Assembly: GCA_946480475.1 (NCBI GenBank)
Contig: CAMLJM010000018.1
Span: 1 to 58,838 of the forward strand
Length of the DNA stretch: 58,838 nt
From: an uncultured Alphaproteobacteria bacterium
Lineage (GTDB): Bacteria > Pseudomonadota > Alphaproteobacteria > Micavibrionales > Micavibrionaceae
Direction: 5' to 3'
Translations under genes and position numbers: made by a program
Shown: one piece after another, positions 55,384 to 58,838 of the stretch
How the letters are laid out: each line of letters opens with the position of its first letter
Numbering within the stretch: position 1 is the first letter of the stretch
Notes under the pieces: model-generated
What the model saw: only the letters and a program-made list of their open reading frames with translations
What the model was told of the DNA's origin: nothing
Database searches by the model: none

Positions 55384-56472
55384 CTAGAAAAGCGATAGTT
55401 GCTGATCATGCGCGTTTCGACGAAATGCCGCTGTAGAGAGGGAAGCGCGTTGCGTTAACCCATATTGCTTTTGGTAGAGGTAAAAGATCTGCGCGATCTG
55501 ATCCGCATAGAATCCCTTACCCCGCATGCGGGTGCCGAAATGCGGATCATTCAGCTTACCATCACGCATGCTGCGTACATGGTTGACAACCTTTTTGGCG
55601 CGGTCCGGATAATGTTCCTGCAGCCATGACTGAAAAAGGTCTTTCACGCCATGGGGAAGCCTTAGCATCACATAATGGGCTGATTGCGCGCCGGCATCAG
55701 CAGCGCTTTTAAGGATGGCCGGGATTTCGTGCTCGGTGAGGCCGGGCAGAACTGGCCCAATCATAATGCCGACAGGAATATTTGCTTTAGCCAGCATTTC
55801 CACGGCTTTCAGGCGACGGAGAGGGGCTGAGGCCCGTGGCTCCATTTTACGGCATAAGCCCGAGTCCAGCGTCGTAATAGAAATGTTGACGCACGCCGCT
55901 TCATGCGCTGCAAGGTCTGCATATAAATCAATATCGCGTGTCACAAGGAAATTTTTCGTGATAATCACTGTGGGGTTGCGAAAATCCCGGAGTACCTGCA
56001 GGCACCCGCGCGTAATCTTTAATGAACGCTCGATAGGTTGATAGCAATCGGTTACGCCGCTCAATGTGACGATTTTGGGCACCCATGAAGGGGAGGAAAG
56101 CTTCCGCGCCAATAATTGCGGCGCGTCTGGCTTGGCAAAAATCTTGGTTTCAAAATCCAGTCCTGCCGATAATCCGAAATATTCATGTGTCGGGCGCGCG
56201 TAACAATAAATGCAGCCATGCTCGCAACCCCGATAGGGGTTGATTGTCGCTTCCATGCATACGTCAGGGCTGTCGTTCGTGGAAATAATCGTCTTGCTGC
56301 GATCACAAAAGATCTGTGTCGGAATCTGCTTTCCTTCCGGGTGCTCGTCCTCTTCATATTCAACATATTCCGGGGCGGACTTCAGAACTTCAAATCGTCC
56401 TGCGGGATTTTCGAGGGCGCCGCGGCCTCTGACGAGAGGGTGGAATTCTTTGGGTGGTATTTCATGAGACAT
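55384..56472 (-). CDS. PA0069-family radical SAM protein
   Basis: From the ATG at 56472 the protein is 362 residues. The cluster motif C83-x3-C87-x2-C90 (GCEHGCIYC) and NPYRGCEHGCIYCYARPTHEY are typical of the PA0069/Rv2578c family, distant relatives of spore photoproduct lyase of unknown function. SGVTDCYQPIE and ISITTLD are further family signs. An in-frame ATG at 56493 overlaps the -10 box, which favours 56472. A LexA-type box lies in the promoter. It is convergent with the kinase gene. Confidence 0.9.
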   Translation of the reverse strand: MSHEIPPKEFHPLVRGRGALENPAGRFEVLKSAPEYVEYEEDEHPEGKQIPTQIFCDRSKTIISTNDSPDVCMEATINPYRGCEHGCIYCYARPTHEYFGLSAGLDFETKIFAKPDAPQLLARKLSSPSWVPKIVTLSGVTDCYQPIERSLKITRGCLQVLRDFRNPTVIITKNFLVTRDIDLYADLAAHEAACVNISITTLDSGLCRKMEPRASAPLRRLKAVEMLAKANIPVGIMIGPVLPGLTEHEIPAILKSAADAGAQSAHYVMLRLPHGVKDLFQSWLQEHYPDRAKKVVNHVRSMRDGKLNDPHFGTRMRGKGFYADQIAQIFYLYQKQYGLTQRASLSTAAFRRNAHDQQLSLF

Positions 56473-56491
56473 GAACCGAATATACATGAAC

Positions 56492-56516
56492 ATTATAAAA
56501 TGTTCTACATTTGTTC
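56492..56516 (-). promoter_or_regulatory. LexA box and -10 of the radical SAM gene
   Basis: GTTC-N7-GTTC (56502-56505 and 56513-56516, seven bases between) is the alphaproteobacterial LexA-binding site. Directly beside it, on the minus strand, is a perfect TATAAT (complement of 56492-56497). The box therefore covers the region between -35 and -10 and would repress the promoter. No clear -35 is seen. Confidence 0.65.
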
Positions 56517-56544
56517 TATTTGCATAATCATAGAAACTTCAAAG

Positions 56545-56570
56545 GGAACGTAATGGTGGTTGCGCAGGTT
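56545..56570 (+). promoter_or_regulatory. Candidate EcfG general-stress promoter
   Basis: GGAAC (56545-56549), 17 bases, then GGTT (56567-56570) fits the GGAAC-N16/17-(C/G)GTT pattern of alphaproteobacterial EcfG sigma factors. It lies 66 bases before the DUF892 gene, whose relatives are stress-induced. A small palindrome ACCTTC-GT-GAAGGT (56596-56609) lies in the presumed leader. Confidence 0.5.
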
Positions 56571-56635
56571 GAATCTTCATCACGAGTTAACAAGGACCTT
56601 CGTGAAGGTTGCATCCATAGAAAAGGAAAGAACAA

Positions 56636-57142
56636 ATGACAACGCCAAGAGAACATTTGCTGCACTGGTTAAGAGACGCTTACGCCATGGAAAAACAAGC
56701 TCTGGAGATGTGCGAGCGTCAGGTCGAGCGCATTGAAAACTATCCTGAATTGAAGAGCAGGATCGCAAGGCATGTCGAGGAAACGAAAGGCCAGATCAAA
56801 AGATTGGATAAATGTTTCAATCTTCTGGATGAGTCATCTTCAGCCTTTAAGGATGCCGTGGGCTGGACGATGGGCAACCTGCAAGCGATTGGCGGTATGA
56901 TGACGCCAGATGAAATCGTCAAAGGATCTCTGGCGAGTTATACATTCGAGAACATGGAAATCGCGAGCTATCAAATCCTGATCGCGGCGGCAGAAACAGC
57001 GGGCCAGCCCGCCATTGCAGAATTATGCCGCGAGAATCTGCAGGAAGAGGAAGATATGGCTGAATGGCTGATGGAACACATCCCCGCGACAACGGCCCAA
57101 TTCATGCAACGCGATGTAAGTGACGTGCGGGCGCGCGTGTAA
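56636..57142 (+). CDS. DUF892 ferritin-like protein (YciE/YciF family)
   Basis: The 168-residue protein is helical throughout, with WLRDAYAMEKQALEMCERQV at the start, ARHVEETKGQIKRLDKCF and AIAELCRENLQEEEDMAEWL. This matches the DUF892 group, ferritin-like four-helix proteins induced by stress. Metal-binding glutamates are likely in EKQALE, HVEETK, FENMEIASY and EEEDMAEW, inferred from position. AAAGGAAAG is the ribosome-binding site. Confidence 0.88.
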   Translation: MTTPREHLLHWLRDAYAMEKQALEMCERQVERIENYPELKSRIARHVEETKGQIKRLDKCFNLLDESSSAFKDAVGWTMGNLQAIGGMMTPDEIVKGSLASYTFENMEIASYQILIAAAETAGQPAIAELCRENLQEEEDMAEWLMEHIPATTAQFMQRDVSDVRARV

Positions 57143-57151
57143 TAGGGCTGC

Positions 57152-57238
57152 ATGGCAACAACCGTGAAACCTTTAGCGGTCATAACCGGTGCTTCAGGCG
57201 GCATCGGTTATGAACCGGAAATTATTGCAAGAAAGTAG
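57152..57238 (+). pseudogene. N-terminal remnant of a short-chain dehydrogenase
   Basis: An ATG at 57152 opens a 28-codon frame ending in TAG at 57236-57238. It reads through LAVITGASGGIGYE, the nucleotide-binding start of short-chain dehydrogenases (TGxxxGIG), and then breaks off. The remaining 220 or so residues of the family are missing. Short-chain dehydrogenase genes are sometimes found near ku and DUF892 genes, so this is most likely a deletion remnant. Confidence 0.7.
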
Positions 57239-57266
57239 AGTTGGCTAGGAAGCAACAGGAACAAGC

Positions 57267-58133
57267 ATGCCGCAGCACGCATATTGGAAAGGTCATGTCA
57301 GACTTTCACTGGTTACATTTCCGGTGCGTCTCTATCCAGCGGTGACAGAAAGTGAAAAGGTGCGCCTGCATAAATACGATAAGAAAACGGGACAGAGGAT
57401 TCACTATCAGAACGTCAATGAAGAAGGAGACGTTGTTGACCCTGATGATATCGTGAAGGGTTACGAGTATGAAAAAGGGGCCTTCATCCCGATTGAGAAT
57501 AAAGAAATCGAAAACTTACGCCTGGAAAGCAAACATACCATAGAGCTGGTTCAGTTTGTAGATTTGACTTCTATAGATCCCATCTACTTTGACAATCCTT
57601 ACTACATTGCCCCTGAGAACGACTTGGCGCAAGAAGCATATATCACTCTGCGCGATGCCTTGAAAAAAAGCCGTAAGGTGGCGATTGGACAGGTAATTAT
57701 TGCCAATCGGGAGCGTATCGTGGCCATAAAAGCCTGTGGCAAGGGCTTGTTACTGGAAACACTGCGTTATAATTATGAAGTAAGAAAGGCGGAAGAATAT
57801 TTTGATGACATCAATAAAGAAGCAGAATCGGGAGAAGATCAACTGGACCTGGCGCTGGAGCTGATCAAGCGCAAAAGCGGGGAATTTGACCCCCGCAAAT
57901 TCAAAGATCTTTATCAGGAAGGTTTAAGGGAAATTATTCAGGCCAAAATGGAGAAGCGTTCCCCGCGTGTGGCAGAGGAAAGAATATCGTCAGGTAAGGT
58001 TATCAACATCATGGATGCTCTGAAGAGGAGCCTGGCGCAAGCGGGCGGCGGTCAGGCTTCCGCCAAGAAAAAGAAAACGCCTGCTAAAAAGAAAACGGCA
58101 AAAAAAGCTGTAAAGAAGAAAAAGGTGGCCTAA
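57267..58133 (+). CDS. ku: Non-homologous end joining protein Ku
   Basis: The 288-residue protein is bacterial Ku, a homodimer that threads onto DNA ends and recruits LigD. It begins HAYWKGHVRLSLVTFPVRLYPA and holds INYQNVNEEG-like (IHYQNVNEEGDVV), KGYEYEKGAFIPIE and PYYIAPEN, as expected. The last 25 residues are a Lys/Ala-rich tail that can bind DNA. AGGAAC precedes the ATG. It abuts ligD with no gap. Confidence 0.96.
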   Translation: MPQHAYWKGHVRLSLVTFPVRLYPAVTESEKVRLHKYDKKTGQRIHYQNVNEEGDVVDPDDIVKGYEYEKGAFIPIENKEIENLRLESKHTIELVQFVDLTSIDPIYFDNPYYIAPENDLAQEAYITLRDALKKSRKVAIGQVIIANRERIVAIKACGKGLLLETLRYNYEVRKAEEYFDDINKEAESGEDQLDLALELIKRKSGEFDPRKFKDLYQEGLREIIQAKMEKRSPRVAEERISSGKVINIMDALKRSLAQAGGGQASAKKKKTPAKKKTAKKAVKKKKVA

Positions 58134-58838
58134 ATGACGCCACACACACTTTCCACCTATCATCAGAAACGCAATTTCAGCCTGACGGCAGAACCTAAAG
58201 GCCGGACAGGCAGGAAGTCGGGTAAAAATCTCAAATTTGTCATTCAGTTACATGCGGCGCGCCGTACGCATTACGATTTCCGGCTGGAATGGAACGGTGT
58301 CATGAAAAGCTGGGCTGTGACGCGCGGGCCTAGCTTTGACCCTGCTGATAAACGTCTGGCGGTACGCACTGAAGATCACCCGATGGAATATAATGAATTT
58401 GAAGGCGTCATACCTGATAAACAGTACGGCGCTGGCCCTGTCATGATCTGGGATGAAGGGGTATGGCGCCCCGAAGGCGATCCCGAAAAGATGGAAAAGA
58501 AAGGCCATATCAATTTCACCATTGAAGGCGGGCGCATGAAGGGGGCTTGGCATCTGGTGCGCATGCGGACGCAGGAAAAGCGCGAGAACTGGCTGCTTAT
58601 AAAAAGTTCCGATGAATATGCGTTGAGCAAGGCCAAAAGCGAGAAATTCATGAAGGGTGAAAATACCAGCATCATCAGCGGTCGCACCATAGAAGAGATC
58701 AAGGCGGCGGGAGCCGGTAAAACTGTTAAACGTAAAACGAAACCAAAAAGCGGATCTTCCTTGCCGGCCTTAATGAAGGAATATGGCGGACCGGAATTGG
58801 CGACGCTGGTGGAAAACGCGCCCGGTACAGATGATTGG
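58134..58838 (+). CDS. ligD: ATP-dependent DNA ligase LigD, N-terminal part
   Basis: The 235 codons in the window cover the 3'-phosphoesterase domain: FVIQLHAARRTHYDFRLEW (about residues 35-53), WAVTRGPSFDP, and DHPMEYNEFEGVIPDKQYGAG followed by WDEGVW. A Lys/Ser-rich linker and the start of the next domain (LPALMKEYGGPEL) follow. Phosphoesterase first implies a phosphoesterase-ligase(-polymerase) order, as in Pseudomonas. The gene begins one base after the ku stop and continues beyond the window. Confidence 0.95.
   Translation, partial: MTPHTLSTYHQKRNFSLTAEPKGRTGRKSGKNLKFVIQLHAARRTHYDFRLEWNGVMKSWAVTRGPSFDPADKRLAVRTEDHPMEYNEFEGVIPDKQYGAGPVMIWDEGVWRPEGDPEKMEKKGHINFTIEGGRMKGAWHLVRMRTQEKRENWLLIKSSDEYALSKAKSEKFMKGENTSIISGRTIEEIKAAGAGKTVKRKTKPKSGSSLPALMKEYGGPELATLVENAPGTDDW

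Noticed and set aside
1..58838. CRISPR arrays, tRNA or rRNA genes, insertion sequences
   Set aside because: No regularly spaced repeats, tRNA-like cloverleafs, rRNA segments or transposase genes were seen on reading.

Overview
The window is chromosomal DNA of an alphaproteobacterium. The reasons are: the order secY-adk-rpsM-rpsK-rpoA-rplQ with no infA, rpmJ or rpsD between; a mitochondrial-type ATP12 assembly factor; a DUF3035 lipoprotein beside lspA; a MutL that carries its own endonuclease motif; and two alphaproteobacterial promoter signatures (a GTTC-N7-GTTC LexA box and a GGAAC-N17-GGTT EcfG-like promoter). A deep-branching group such as the Micavibrio-like lineages would fit, but that placement is inference.

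Region 1 (1-17.6 kb, + strand) is the end of tuf followed by the S10, spc and alpha ribosomal operons, secY, two adjacent adenylate kinase genes, rpoA and rplQ. Many ribosomal proteins carry lysine/alanine-rich tails. A terminator separates rplO from secY. Between adk and rpsM lies a 1.6-kb block of four small minus-strand genes: a coupled pair ending in repeat-like sequence, and two tandem paralogues of unknown function. A strong sigma70-type promoter then restarts transcription before rpsM.

Region 2 (17.6-27.4 kb, + strand) has an acyltransferase, a periplasmic Do-type protease, then a tightly overlapping set (rarA, Nudix hydrolase, histidine phosphatase, small lipoprotein, fluoride channel, rluC-type synthase), then a membrane-anchored cysteine-containing protein, an AsmA-like protein and ATP12.

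Region 3 (27.4-43.9 kb, - strand) has a small membrane protein coupled to mutL, a pentapeptide-repeat protein, a tandem M16 protease pair, a block ileS-clpS-lspA-DUF3035 lipoprotein, a group of four unrecognised genes that includes two diverged paralogues, and ribF.

Region 4 (44-55.4 kb) has an esterase, a DUF2147 protein, an unknown protein, an RluA-type synthase, a lone receiver, and two large paralogous hybrid histidine kinases. One has an MHYT membrane sensor. The other has a CHASE8-like periplasmic sensor and sits in a tight operon behind a di-heme peroxidase and a cupredoxin. This redox/copper-flavoured signalling locus is the best candidate for an undescribed system.

Region 5 (55.4-58.8 kb) looks like a stress and DNA-repair area: a radical SAM gene with a LexA box in its promoter, a DUF892 ferritin-like gene with an EcfG-like promoter, the N-terminal stub of a short-chain dehydrogenase, ku, and the start of ligD, which runs off the end.

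No tRNA, rRNA, CRISPR array, insertion sequence or phage module was seen. No gene-free stretch exceeds about 300 bases; the longest gaps (14632-14927, 34715-34976, 51220-51499, 31086-31302) are described as features.
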